This document shows positions 24,162 through 34,135 of a stretch of 64,000 nucleotides of DNA, piece after piece. Position numbers and translations under genes: made by a program. This DNA is from Paenirhizobium cremeum (GTDB lineage: Bacteria > Pseudomonadota > Alphaproteobacteria > Rhizobiales > Rhizobiaceae). The stretch spans positions 310,001 through 374,000 of the forward strand of contig NZ_JAGGCS010000002.1 in assembly GCF_022884085.1 (NCBI RefSeq), given 5' to 3'. The stretch's first letter is position 1; each line of letters starts with the position of its first letter. Below the pieces are notes generated by a model. It was not told the DNA's origin, did not search any database, and was given only the letters and a program-made list of their open reading frames with translations.

Positions 24162-25127
24162 ATGACCAAAGACCGCGTCGCAATCCTCGTACCCGGTTAC
24201 ATCAACCCGCGCGTCATCGCGCGGTTGAGCGAGGCCTTCGATATCGTTGCCGTGCCCCATGGGCCGACGCTCGACATTTCCGAGGATGAAGCGGCGCTGG
24301 TGCGCGGGGTCGCGGTTTCCGGCGCCCTCCCGGCATCGTGGATCGCACGCCTGCCCAACCTGGAGATCATCTCCAATTTTGGCGTCGGCTATGACGGTGT
24401 GGATGTCGGCGCCGCTGCCCAACGCGGCATCGTTGTCACGAACTCGCCGGATGTTCTCAATGACGAGGTGGCCGATACGACCGTCGCCCTGCTCATCAAC
24501 ACCGTGCGACGGCTGCCGCAGGCGGAGGCATGGCTTCGCCAGGGCCGCTGGGTTTCGGAAGGACATTTCCCGCTGACGCCGCTTTCGCTGAAGGGGCGGC
24601 ATGTCGGGCTGCAGGGGCTCGGGCGGATCGGCATCGAGATCGCGCGACGGCTCGAACCGTTCAAGGTGAAGATCAGCTATCACACCCGGCGGCCGCGGGC
24701 GGACGTGTCCTATGGTTATCACGCAAGCCTTCTGAGCCTCGCGGAAGCGGTCGATACGCTGATTTCCATCGTGCCGAAGACGCCGGAAACCACGGGCTCG
24801 ATCGATGCCGAAGTGTTGAAGGCGCTCGGGCCGAATGGCGTCCTCATCAATGTGGGGCGTGGCACGACGGTCGACCAGTCGGCGCTCGTTACGGCCTTGA
24901 AGCAAGGCACGATCGCAGCGGCCGGTCTCGATGTCTTTGCCAACGAGCCCGACGTTCCGCAGGAGCTTATCGATCTGCCCAATGTCTCGCTGCTTCCGCA
25001 TGTGGCCTCGGCGTCGCTGCCGACGCGCAACGCCATGGCCGATCTCGTCGTCGACAATCTGGTTTCCTGGTTCTCGACCGGCAAGGCGCTGACGCCGGTG
25101 CCGGAAACGCCGCAGGAATCAGCGTGA
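24162..25127 (+). CDS. D-2-hydroxyacid dehydrogenase (glyoxylate/hydroxypyruvate reductase-like)
   Basis: A 321-residue NAD(P)-dependent dehydrogenase. The Rossmann loop is GLQGLGRIG (about residues 149-157). The cofactor-specificity region YHTRRP carries Arg residues that favour NADPH. Catalytic Arg is in NVGRGTTVD, Glu in ANEPDVP and His in LLPHVASAS, so all three are present. This pattern fits the hydroxypyruvate/glyoxylate reductase (GhrB/GyaR-like) group, but the substrate is not fixed by sequence. It is translated after the LacI regulator in one operon. Confidence 0.9.
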   Translation: MTKDRVAILVPGYINPRVIARLSEAFDIVAVPHGPTLDISEDEAALVRGVAVSGALPASWIARLPNLEIISNFGVGYDGVDVGAAAQRGIVVTNSPDVLNDEVADTTVALLINTVRRLPQAEAWLRQGRWVSEGHFPLTPLSLKGRHVGLQGLGRIGIEIARRLEPFKVKISYHTRRPRADVSYGYHASLLSLAEAVDTLISIVPKTPETTGSIDAEVLKALGPNGVLINVGRGTTVDQSALVTALKQGTIAAAGLDVFANEPDVPQELIDLPNVSLLPHVASASLPTRNAMADLVVDNLVSWFSTGKALTPVPETPQESA

Positions 25128-25209
25128 CCTGCTGCAATCTCCAGCTTTCCGCAAGCTTGCGCATCCAAGCTCATCGACGGGCGGGCGATTGCTGGCGGGG
25201 GATGTGCGG

Positions 25210-25662
25210 GTGAAGACTTACGTTTTCGTATTGGCTGCCGGACTTTCCGTGGCGGGCGCCGCCGCGGCCGGCATCTATGGATGGCGGAACGAGACTGCGG
25301 GCCTGCGAAATCCGGCCTTCGACCCGGTCGTCTCGGGCTCCATCCGGGCCAGCGCAACCGGCTCGATCATTGCGCCGCCGGCTGAATTCTCGATTTCGAA
25401 CGCCGCGAGGCAGCGGGCATGCGTTGCAGAGCGCGGCGGCACACTGCAAAGCCGCAGCCGGAGTTTTTCCGCTCCCAGAGAATGCGACGACGTGTGGCCG
25501 AGGCTATCGTCGGTGCGGAACTGGACACAGGGCGAGGACGGCCGCGTCACGCTCAGCGATGGCGCCGGTCTCGTGGTGCTGACGCTCGTGCGGAAAAAGG
25601 GACTGGCCTATGAGGCGCTGGAACCCGCCGGAGCCGGTGTCGCCTTGCAGATGCTGCCCTGA
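25210..25662 (+). CDS. Small exported protein with an Inh/Omp19-like protease-inhibitor domain
   Basis: A 150-residue protein. I choose the GTG at 25210 (VKTYVFVL) with GGGGGA upstream; TTG at 25189 is an alternative. The N-terminal hydrophobic segment (about 3-22) is a signal peptide or anchor without a lipobox. The C-terminal 90 residues show the Inh pattern: two cysteines (RACVAE and RECDDV), a tryptophan in RNWTQGEDG, and VTLSDGAGLVVLTL followed by a last strand VALQML. Inh-family proteins (AprI, Brucella Omp19) are beta-barrel protease inhibitors of the periplasm or envelope. The call rests on pattern only. Confidence 0.5.
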   Translation: MKTYVFVLAAGLSVAGAAAAGIYGWRNETAGLRNPAFDPVVSGSIRASATGSIIAPPAEFSISNAARQRACVAERGGTLQSRSRSFSAPRECDDVWPRLSSVRNWTQGEDGRVTLSDGAGLVVLTLVRKKGLAYEALEPAGAGVALQMLP

Positions 25663-25668
25663 TTTTCC

Positions 25669-26421
25669 TCAGCCGCGGGTCTTCGCATAGGCGCGGACAG
25701 CGTCGCCGAAGGCTTCGAAAAGGGCGCGCGACGGCTTGTCGGTCTCGGCCCAGTATTCCGGATGCCACTGCACGCCAATGGCAAAACCCTTGGCGCCGAT
25801 CACGGACACGGCTTCGATCGTGCCGTCATCGGCGATGGCCTCGACCTGAAGGCCGGGGGCCGTCTTCGAGATCGCCTGACGATGCAGCGAATTGACGGGA
25901 ATACGGCCCGTTCCGAGATAGCGGGCGATGCAGGAGCCTTCCGCGACGACCACGTCCTGCCGGATGCTGTACATCACGTCGCGGTCCGGATGCTGGGGCT
26001 TGCGGTGGTCCCAAACGCCTTCCTGTTCCTGGATCTCGCTTGCGAGCGTGCCGCCGAGCGCGACGTTCAGTTCCTGGATGCCCCGACAGATCGCCAGCAG
26101 CGGAATGCCCCGCTCGATCGCCCGGCGGATCATCGGCAGCGTTGTCGCATCGCGTGCCGGGTCGAAGGGGCCGTCGCTTTCCTTGAACTCCCCGCCATAG
26201 AGTGAGGGATGCACATTGGTGGCGGAGCCGGAAACGAGGAGGCCGTCGACCCGATCCAGAAGAGCGTCCGTGTCATTGCCCGCCTCGAAGGCGGGAATGA
26301 TGAAGGACATGACGTCGGCGACATTGAGGGCTGCCCGGACATACTGGTTCTGGGCCGCATGCCAGGAGGTTCCGTCGAATTCGCGAATGTCGGCGGGAAC
26401 GGCAATGATCGGCTTGGGCAT
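25669..26421 (-). CDS. Gamma-glutamyl-gamma-aminobutyrate hydrolase-like class I amidotransferase (PuuD family)
   Basis: A 250-residue cytoplasmic hydrolase of the peptidase C26 (PuuD) family. The nucleophile elbow is AICRGIQE (C112), and the other triad members are in VQWHPEYW (H220, E222). Substrate-side motifs LLVSGSATNVHPSLYG and GLQVEA are typical. PuuD-like enzymes release GABA from gamma-glutamyl-GABA in putrescine catabolism, but relatives act on other gamma-glutamyl amides. No other puu genes are nearby. It is convergent with the Inh-like gene, with only a few bases between the stops. Confidence 0.88.
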   Translation of the reverse strand: MPKPIIAVPADIREFDGTSWHAAQNQYVRAALNVADVMSFIIPAFEAGNDTDALLDRVDGLLVSGSATNVHPSLYGGEFKESDGPFDPARDATTLPMIRRAIERGIPLLAICRGIQELNVALGGTLASEIQEQEGVWDHRKPQHPDRDVMYSIRQDVVVAEGSCIARYLGTGRIPVNSLHRQAISKTAPGLQVEAIADDGTIEAVSVIGAKGFAIGVQWHPEYWAETDKPSRALFEAFGDAVRAYAKTRG

Positions 26422-26695
26422 GATGGTCTCCGAAAGGCGGGCAGGATTCTTGAACGCAGGATGGCCGGGAAGTCAATGACCGATTGCGGCAAAATTCCGG
26501 CGAAGCAGTCAGTCCGGCCTCGCATGACGTTTTTCCGGACAAAATAGGTATTGTCGCCGGGCCGCGGCCCTCAGCGCAAATATGCGTCGAAAGAATATTG
26601 CGGCGCAGCTTGAAACGCTTTGGAAAAAATGGTCATCTCGCCGTCATTGCAGCCGGGAGGGGGCGCAAGGAACTTGCCGGTAGCGCAAACCATGA

Positions 26696-27817
<1,122 letters not shown>

Positions 27818-27842
27818 ACCTTCCGCGCGACGAATGAACGAG

Positions 27843-27877
27843 AAAGGCCCCGGACGCTGCGTCCGGGGCCTTTTTCC
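27843..27877 (+). terminator. Intrinsic terminator of the TRAP binding-protein gene
   Basis: AAAGGCCCCGGAC and GTCCGGGGCCTTTTT form a perfect long stem with a five-base loop and a T run. It may also work from the other strand. Confidence 0.9.
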
Positions 27878-27895
27878 TTTTGGGGGTTCGAGAGA

Positions 27896-27922
27896 AAAAA
27901 ACAGCGCCCTTTGGCGCTGTTT
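27896..27922 (-). terminator. Intrinsic terminator of the TRAP permease genes
   Basis: AACAGCGCC (27900-27908) pairs with GGCGCTGTT (27913-27921). On the minus strand the stem is followed by a run of T (the A run at 27894-27900), 16 bases after the DctM stop. Confidence 0.8.
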
Positions 27923-27937
27923 AGTGGCGCAAGCACC

Positions 27938-29722
27938 TTACTTGATGACCGGCGGCTGGCTGAGGTCCATGGATGGGGTGCCGGTTGCCGGCGCCTGTCC
28001 GGGCAGGCCGCCATCGGAACCGAGCGGCGGGAGGCCGAAACCGCCGGGGGCTCCATTGCCGCCGTCCGAGCCGAGCGGGGGCAGGGACATCCCGCCGCCG
28101 GCACCGAAGCCCGGAATCTCGATCTTGACGTCTGCCGGATCAACCGTGGTGTGGCCGCTCTTGTAGCGCATGACGAGGCTTGGGAAGGCGATCACCACGA
28201 TAATCATGATGAACTGGATGATGATGTAAGGCAGCACGCCCTTGTAGATGTCGAGCGTCTTCATGCCCTTCATCATCCGGCCGGTTGCCTGATCCTTCCA
28301 GTCGCCCGCAGGAGCCACGGACCTGAGGTAGAAGAGCGAGAAGCCGAACGGCGGTGTCAGGAAGGAGGTCTGCAGGTTGATGCCCAGGATGACGCCAAAC
28401 CAGACAAGGTCGATGCCGAGCTTTTCCGCCACGGGAGCGAGCAGCGGCACCATGATGAAGGCGATTTCGAAGAAGTCGATGAAGCATCCGAGGATGAAGA
28501 CGATGATCGTGACCACGATCAGGAAGCCGTATTCACCGCCCGGCAGAGCCGTCAGAAGGTCTTCGATCCAGACATTGCCGTTGATGCCGTAGAAGGTGAG
28601 GCCGAAGACGCGCGCACCGATCAGGATCATCATGACAAAGGCGGAGAGCTTGGTCGTCGCTTCCAGTGCATGTTTCAGCGTGGCCAACGAAAGGCGGCCC
28701 TTGAGTGCGGCGAGAATCAGTGCCCCCGTCGCACCCATGGCTCCGCCTTCCGTAGGCGTGGCGATGCCGAGGAAGATGGTGCCCAGCACAAGGAAGATAA
28801 GAGCCAGCGGCGGGATCAGCACGATGATGACCTGTTGGGTCAAGCGCGAGATGATGTTCAGGCCGAATTTGCTGTTGGCGATTGCAACCAGATAGACCGC
28901 GAGAACGCCGAAAGCCAAGGCGGCGACGAGCCGCCACTCCGGGCTTGCAATGCCCGTGAAGAGCACCTCATGGCCGAGGAAATAGAGGCCGACGGTGACC
29001 GCGATCATGACGAACAGCGAGGTGACGCCGCCGCCGAGCGTGCGCGCTTCCAGAGGCAGGGCCGGCGCCCAGTCCGGCTTCAGCATCGATGTGACGAAGA
29101 TATAAGCGCAATATGCCATGACGATCAGGATCGCAGGATAAAGCGCGCCAACATACATGTCGCCGACCGAACGGCCGAGCTGGTCCGCCATGACGATGAG
29201 AACGAGGGAGGGCGGCACGATCTGTGCCAGGGTGCCCGATGCGGCAATGGTGCCGGCGACGAGCGGGCGATTGTACTGGTAGCGCAGCATGATCGGCAGG
29301 GAGATGAGCCCCATTGCCATGACCGAAGCCGCCACCACGCCGGTCGTCGCGCCGAGAAGCGCCCCCACGAGAATGACGGCATAGGCGAGGCCACCGCGGA
29401 TGGGGCCGAAGAGCTGGCCGATCGTATCGAGCAGGTCTTCCGCCATCCGCGACCGTTCCAGGATCAAGCCCATCAAGGTGAAGAAGGGGATCGAAAGGAG
29501 CGTATCGTTGTACATGATACCGTAGATGCGATCCGGATGGGATTGCAGAAGCGGCCAGAAGAGCTTGATTTCCGGGGAGATGGAAGAGAGTTCCACCCCG
29601 ATCGCGAAGTAGATCAGGCCGCCGGCAGCGAGAGTGAACGCCACGGGATAGCCGAGCAGAAGCATCAGCATCACGGTGGAGAACATGATCGGGGCGAGGT
29701 TGTGGGCGATGAAATCGATCAT
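27938..29722 (-). CDS. TRAP transporter large permease DctM, with repeat-bearing C-terminal tail
   Basis: A 594-residue polytopic inner-membrane protein. The N-terminal two thirds have a dozen or more helices typical of DctM/SiaM, including PFFTLMGLILERSRMAEDLL, GGATTGVVAASVMAMGLISLP-like sequence and PTEGGAMGATGALIL. It is about 150 residues longer than classic DctM, as in the so-called mannitol/chloroaromatic subgroup. The last 60 residues are hydrophilic and Gly/Pro-rich, with LPPLGSDGG present twice. Na+-driven uptake with the DctP-like protein is expected. DctQ lies immediately upstream. Confidence 0.93.
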   Translation of the reverse strand: MIDFIAHNLAPIMFSTVMLMLLLGYPVAFTLAAGGLIYFAIGVELSSISPEIKLFWPLLQSHPDRIYGIMYNDTLLSIPFFTLMGLILERSRMAEDLLDTIGQLFGPIRGGLAYAVILVGALLGATTGVVAASVMAMGLISLPIMLRYQYNRPLVAGTIAASGTLAQIVPPSLVLIVMADQLGRSVGDMYVGALYPAILIVMAYCAYIFVTSMLKPDWAPALPLEARTLGGGVTSLFVMIAVTVGLYFLGHEVLFTGIASPEWRLVAALAFGVLAVYLVAIANSKFGLNIISRLTQQVIIVLIPPLALIFLVLGTIFLGIATPTEGGAMGATGALILAALKGRLSLATLKHALEATTKLSAFVMMILIGARVFGLTFYGINGNVWIEDLLTALPGGEYGFLIVVTIIVFILGCFIDFFEIAFIMVPLLAPVAEKLGIDLVWFGVILGINLQTSFLTPPFGFSLFYLRSVAPAGDWKDQATGRMMKGMKTLDIYKGVLPYIIIQFIMIIVVIAFPSLVMRYKSGHTTVDPADVKIEIPGFGAGGGMSLPPLGSDGGNGAPGGFGLPPLGSDGGLPGQAPATGTPSMDLSQPPVIK

Positions 29723-29723
29723 G

Positions 29724-30275
29724 TCAGTGCCCCGTCGCTTCGGTTGTGTTTTCCGCCTCGGGCGTCTCGGTCACATAACCGAAGACGACGGCAGCGCGCT
29801 TTACGATCTCGGACAGCGTCTGGGCGCTGAGCAACAGGAAGCCGACGAGCACGGCCGCCTTCGCCGGCCAGACGATCAGTCCGCCCGCGCTCGAGGAGAT
29901 TTCGCCGATCCTGTAGGAGGCCCAGAACCAGGGCCAGGCGAGCCAGGTCATGAGGAAGGTGAAGGGCAGAAGGAAAATGATGTGCAGGATCAGGTCGATC
30001 CGGTCTCGTGTCTTCTTGCTCCAGGAACTCGACACGATATCGATGCGGACATGGTCGTTCTTCAGGAGCGCATAGGCGGCGGCCAGCATGAACACGGTGC
30101 CGTAGAGATACCACTGAAGTTCGAGCCAGGCATTGGACGAGATATCGAACACCTTGCGGACGACCGCGTTGCCGGCGCTAATCAGGACTGCGGCGAGCAG
30201 CAGCCAGGATACCCAGCGCCCGATGGCCCCGTTGATCGTGTCGATCAGCCGGGCAATGGCCAATAACATTTTCAT
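29724..30275 (-). CDS. TRAP transporter small permease DctQ
   Basis: A 183-residue four-helix membrane subunit. The family features VSWLLLAAVLISAGNAVVRKVF, SNAWLELQWYLYGTVFMLAAAYALLKNDHVRIDI and the late hydrophobic helices are all present. The stop lies directly before the DctM start (TGACATG), so the two are coupled. GGGGAGAG precedes the ATG. The binding-protein gene is on the opposite strand, convergent, so the transporter is expressed from two promoters. Confidence 0.93.
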   Translation of the reverse strand: MKMLLAIARLIDTINGAIGRWVSWLLLAAVLISAGNAVVRKVFDISSNAWLELQWYLYGTVFMLAAAYALLKNDHVRIDIVSSSWSKKTRDRIDLILHIIFLLPFTFLMTWLAWPWFWASYRIGEISSSAGGLIVWPAKAAVLVGFLLLSAQTLSEIVKRAAVVFGYVTETPEAENTTEATGH

Positions 30276-30691
30276 TGTTGTTCTCTCCCCTTGAGCTCCT
30301 TCTGGTCCTTAGATCAAGGCAACTTGGCGCGCAACCGGGGAACCCCAACGTTTCCAGGGCTTTTCGTCTTATGTCTATACCGAAAACAGCCAGTCTCTCC
30401 CGCCGGGAGCGTTCTCGGCATTACCCTGAGGCGGGCTTTTTCATTCGTGAGAAGACGGTTCAAGCCTAGGCAGTCACCCGGTGTATGCAGGTTCGATCTT
30501 CAGGGATTGTCCATGAAGAAATTGCGATTTGTTAATTTATAGGGCAGGGTTGCACCGGGGGAGAGGGTGGCAATCTTGTCGGGCATCGGCCGGGCGGTGA
30601 CCAATAATTGGAATAGGTTGCCTTTTCTCAATGCCGGAAAGCGAATTTTAAATCGTCTTGCCTAACGTCGCCGGCGTCAAGGAGGCCACGG
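30276..30691 (+). promoter_or_regulatory. Divergent intergenic region between dctQ and the EAL-protein gene
   Basis: This 416-base gap holds no convincing gene. Visible elements are a perfect palindrome CCAAT-A-ATTGG (30601-30611) about 80 bases before the EAL-protein start, a small CTCCC/GGGAG hairpin (30397-30409), and an A/T-rich stretch at 30520-30545. It must contain both divergent promoters, but I cannot place them with confidence. Confidence 0.3.
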
Positions 30692-32992
30692 ATGAAGGTC
30701 GCAAGCAGGAAAGCCGTGCCCACGGACGTTTATCTGTCGTTCGTCAGCTCGCTTTTCGAGAATCGGTACACGCTGTTCACGGGGATGGTCGTCCATATCC
30801 TGACGTTTCTGGCTATCTATGCGAAAAGCGGCGATGCGTTCTACCTTTTCCTCTGCGTCGGTTTCGTGGCGGTGTTTGCCAATCGCATCTACTGGTTCAC
30901 CCGCTTCCAGAAGACGGACAAGACAGAACTGACGCGCAGCGACATTCGCCGCTGGGAGCTGCGTTACGTGCTGGGCGCTGCCTCGACCGCCGGCATTCTC
31001 GGCATAGGCAGCGGTTACGCGCTGCTCGTGCTGCAGGACAGTTTCGCCGAACTGGCGAGCATCGCCGTCACCATGGCCTCGATGGTATCCGTGGTCGGCC
31101 GCAATTACGGCTCGCGACTTGCCGTCGACCTCCAGACGCTCGCCTGCTGCCTGCCCATGGTGGTCGGCAGCCTGCTCGCCCAGGATTTATACAAGGCCGT
31201 CCTGTCGCTGATGCTCATTCCCTTCGGCATGACGACGCGGGCCATGGCCAACGGCGTCAGGGAGTTCCTTTACGAGAACGTCATCGCCTCGCGGGAAATG
31301 GCAAGGATCGCGGAGAGCTTCGACACCGCGCTCACCAACATGACGCACGGTCTCATCATGCTCGATCCGAACAACCGCATCGAGGTCATCAATCGCAAGG
31401 CCTGCGAGCTTCTGCACCTCGGCGAGCGCAAACGGCTGACGAATTGCGACCTTGACGTGGTGCTGCGCTATGGGGTTCGCCACAGCTTTGTCGACGGCTC
31501 CATGCCGAGCCTCATCCAGAAACAACTGGCCCAGTTGATCGACGGCAGCACGTCGCGCGCGGTGATGCAGTTTTCCGAAGACCTCATTCTCGAATTTTCC
31601 GCCAGCCGCCGGCCGCAAGGCGGCGTTGTCCTTATCTTCGAGGACGTGACGGCGCGCATTCGGGCGGACCGCAAGATCCTGCACATGGTGCGCTACGACT
31701 CGCTGACCGGCCTGCCACAGCGGGGCTATTTCAGCGAACTGGTGAAGGAAAAGGCGACGCAGCAGGCCGATGCGGGGCGGATCGGCTTCATGGTGCTCGA
31801 TGTCGACGAGTTCAAGCATGTCAACGACACGAAGGGGCATATGACGGGGGACCGCCTCCTGGTGACGATCGCCAACCGGCTGCTGGAGCTTGCCGCGGGC
31901 GAGGCGATTGTCGGTCACTTCGTCGGAGACCAGTTCGTGCTGTTTTTCCCCGGTCGAGGCGGCGATACCGATATCGAGGCGCGGATGCGCTCCATCCATG
32001 CAAGCGTGGCAGGCAATTACGAGGTCGAGGCATCGCATATCGCCGTGACCTTCTCGGCCGGTTGCGTGATCCAGGACAGCGCGGAACTGCGGATGGAGGA
32101 ATGGCAGATCAAGGCCGACCTTGCCCTGTACGAGGCGAAGTCACGCAGCAGGGGGCGACTTGTCGTCTTCGCGGATGAGATGGATGCCCGTTACATGGAG
32201 CGGCAGCGGCTGAAGACGGATTTGCGCGCGGCCGTGGAGCGCGGCGAGATCAGCGTCGCCTATCAGCCGATGTTCAAGCCGGACGGTTCTGCGCTCGAAT
32301 GCTGTGAGGCGCTCGCCCGCTGGACCCATCCGGAAAAGGGAGCCATCGCGCCGGATATCTTCATCCAGATCGCCGAAGAGATGGGCATTGTCTCGGACAT
32401 CACCCGCCAGGTGATCGAGAAAGCCTGCCGCGACTGCGTGAAATGGCCCGAGCACATCACGGTCTCGGTCAATCTGTCCGTGCAGGACCTGCGCAACGAA
32501 CTCATCATCGGCACGGTGAAGTCCGTGCTTGCGGAAACGGGTCTGGCATCCCACCGGCTGCATCTCGAAGTGACGGAGAGCAGCCTCATCGAGGAACTGT
32601 CGACGGTACGGCTTATCCTCGAGCAATTGCGCAGCTACGGGATCACCATCGCAATCGACGATTTCGGCACGGGGTTCTCGAGCCTCAGCTATCTCGACAC
32701 CCTGCCGGTCGATGTCGTGAAGATCGACCGATCCTTCGTGCGCAATATCTGCGAGGATGTCAGGCGCCTGAAGCTCTTGCGCGGCATCGTCACCCTTTCG
32801 CGCGGCCTCAACCTGCAGATCGTCGTCGAGGGCGTCGAAACCCGCGAGCAACTGGCCCTGCTAATCAAGCATAATTGTGCCGATCTTATACAGGGCTATG
32901 TCTATTCGATGCCGGTGGCCGCCGAGAGCATCGCCGAGATCAGCCAGCTTGCCAGCCGCAAGCAGTTCGAAGCCCGGACTTACGTCGCCTGA
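30692..32992 (+). CDS. Membrane-anchored PAS-GGDEF(degenerate)-EAL protein, probable c-di-GMP phosphodiesterase
   Basis: A 766-residue protein. Residues about 20-190 contain five to six hydrophobic helices, then a PAS-like sensor (about 205-315), a GGDEF domain (320-480) and an EAL domain (500-755). The GGDEF signature reads VGDQF (residues 411-415) and no RxxD inhibitory site precedes it, so cyclase activity is unlikely. The EAL side looks complete: EALARW (539-541), SVNLS, LEVTES, DDFGTGFSS, KIDRSF, EGVE and QGY. It should degrade c-di-GMP at the inner membrane, with the dead GGDEF perhaps sensing GTP. AAGGAGG precedes the ATG. Confidence 0.93.
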   Translation: MKVASRKAVPTDVYLSFVSSLFENRYTLFTGMVVHILTFLAIYAKSGDAFYLFLCVGFVAVFANRIYWFTRFQKTDKTELTRSDIRRWELRYVLGAASTAGILGIGSGYALLVLQDSFAELASIAVTMASMVSVVGRNYGSRLAVDLQTLACCLPMVVGSLLAQDLYKAVLSLMLIPFGMTTRAMANGVREFLYENVIASREMARIAESFDTALTNMTHGLIMLDPNNRIEVINRKACELLHLGERKRLTNCDLDVVLRYGVRHSFVDGSMPSLIQKQLAQLIDGSTSRAVMQFSEDLILEFSASRRPQGGVVLIFEDVTARIRADRKILHMVRYDSLTGLPQRGYFSELVKEKATQQADAGRIGFMVLDVDEFKHVNDTKGHMTGDRLLVTIANRLLELAAGEAIVGHFVGDQFVLFFPGRGGDTDIEARMRSIHASVAGNYEVEASHIAVTFSAGCVIQDSAELRMEEWQIKADLALYEAKSRSRGRLVVFADEMDARYMERQRLKTDLRAAVERGEISVAYQPMFKPDGSALECCEALARWTHPEKGAIAPDIFIQIAEEMGIVSDITRQVIEKACRDCVKWPEHITVSVNLSVQDLRNELIIGTVKSVLAETGLASHRLHLEVTESSLIEELSTVRLILEQLRSYGITIAIDDFGTGFSSLSYLDTLPVDVVKIDRSFVRNICEDVRRLKLLRGIVTLSRGLNLQIVVEGVETREQLALLIKHNCADLIQGYVYSMPVAAESIAEISQLASRKQFEARTYVA

Positions 32993-33100
32993 CGTTTCTC
33001 ATCTTGCGGCGTTCCATTTCATGACAATCAAGCGCCTGCCGATGCCATGCCATCGTGCAAACATCTTCGCGCCGCCAGTCGCGTTTACCATTTGTTAACC

Positions 33101-33116
33101 TTAACAAAGAATTAAC
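33101..33116 (+). promoter_or_regulatory. CtrA-type box 1
   Basis: TTAA-CAAAGAA-TTAAC is an exact match to the CtrA consensus TTAA-N7-TTAAC. It lies 95 bases before the FeeM-like gene, and an adjacent TTAACC half site lies at 33095-33100. Confidence 0.6.
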
Positions 33117-33173
33117 ACCGAAACCTACTAATCCTAGCAGGTGTAGGAGGCGTCGCGTGCATGATAGCTATGC

Positions 33174-33189
33174 TTAACAATTCGTTAAT
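33174..33189 (+). promoter_or_regulatory. CtrA-type box 2
   Basis: TTAA-CAATTCG-TTAAT matches the CtrA consensus except for the last base. It ends 21 bases before the FeeM-like start, so CtrA bound here could block or pace transcription. Confidence 0.5.
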
Positions 33190-33210
33190 AATCGACGAGA
33201 CACCAAGAGC

Positions 33211-33966
33211 ATGGCACCATCAGAAGGGGATGGATTCGCGCAAAAGCTGATGCGAATCCTGGATAATATCGAATACCGCCGGATCGAGACCGGCGAGGAC
33301 ATGGAAGACATCGAACGGCTGCGCTACAAGGCCTACAAGGCTGCGGAGGTTCTGCCCGTTGCGGCCGCAAACCTGATCGATGACGTCGATTTCGACGACC
33401 ACGCCTATGTCTTCGGGGTCTACTATTTCGAGGAACTGGTCAGCACGATCCGCCTTCACCATGTGACGCCGGAGCACCGGATATCGCAGTCGGCGGGCGT
33501 TTTCCCCGACGCCATGGAGAGCTTTCTCAATGCGGGCCTGACGCTGATCGACCCGGCTCGGTTCGCGGCCGATCCGGCGATTGCGGCCGAACTGCCCGTT
33601 CTTCCCTATATCACGCTTAGACCGAGCATTGTCGCGGCCGCCTATTTCCGCGCAGACCGCGTCCTGCAACATGTGCGTCCGGCCCATGCCGCCTTCTACA
33701 AGCGCGTGTTTTACGCCGACACGGTCGTCGAGCGCCGGATGGCCGATATCTACGGCTTCGAACTGACACTGCTTGCCACCAACACCCATGCGACCGGCGA
33801 CAAACTGCTGAAGCGCTACCCCTTCTTCGATTCGGGCGTCTATGAACGCCGGCTGATGTTCGAAAGAGGCGGGGAGCCGCTCGTCGCTCCGCTGACGATC
33901 CTGCCGTCCGCGAGGCTGGTGGCGACAGGCCGGATCACCGGTGCCGTTGCCGGCCGGGATTATTGA
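33211..33966 (+). CDS. N-acyl amino acid synthase FeeM-like / LuxI-fold acyltransferase
   Basis: A 251-residue soluble protein resembling FeeM and the acyl-homoserine-lactone synthase fold. It has an N-terminal RLRYKAYKAAEVLP segment, a DDHAYVFGVYYFEELVSTIRLHHV segment matching the LuxI/GNAT central strands, and VRPAHAAFYKRVFYADTVVERRMADIYGFELTLLATN in the C-terminal half. FeeM-type enzymes join fatty acyl chains from acyl carrier protein to amino acids. No acyl-carrier gene is nearby. The two CtrA-type boxes upstream suggest cell-cycle control. The family call is pattern-based; a plain GNAT enzyme is the alternative. Confidence 0.55.
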   Translation: MAPSEGDGFAQKLMRILDNIEYRRIETGEDMEDIERLRYKAYKAAEVLPVAAANLIDDVDFDDHAYVFGVYYFEELVSTIRLHHVTPEHRISQSAGVFPDAMESFLNAGLTLIDPARFAADPAIAAELPVLPYITLRPSIVAAAYFRADRVLQHVRPAHAAFYKRVFYADTVVERRMADIYGFELTLLATNTHATGDKLLKRYPFFDSGVYERRLMFERGGEPLVAPLTILPSARLVATGRITGAVAGRDY

Positions 33967-34135
33967 CGATCGGCCTCTCGCCCGCATGCTTCCGGGATGA
34001 GGGCGGATTGCGCTTGCCTGCGGCTTTGTGTATTTCGAAAGGGGAGGCGATGTCTGCGGATTCCCCGGCGGGGGCGAGCGGGCGTCGCGGGTTTCGAGAG
34101 CGCCGCGATGGCGGCTGCGCAAGGGGAGATGAAGC

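Noticed and set aside
27843..27922. Pair of neighbouring hairpins as a CRISPR or repeat array
   Set aside because: They are two different stems, each with a T run for its own strand, so they are terminators of convergent genes.
27911..29830. 639-residue open frame opposite DctM
   Set aside because: Composition is Asp/His/Arg-rich as expected for the reverse strand of a membrane-protein gene; not a real protein.
30340..30370. GGAAC upstream of the dctQ gene as an EcfG promoter
   Set aside because: No CGTT at an acceptable distance.
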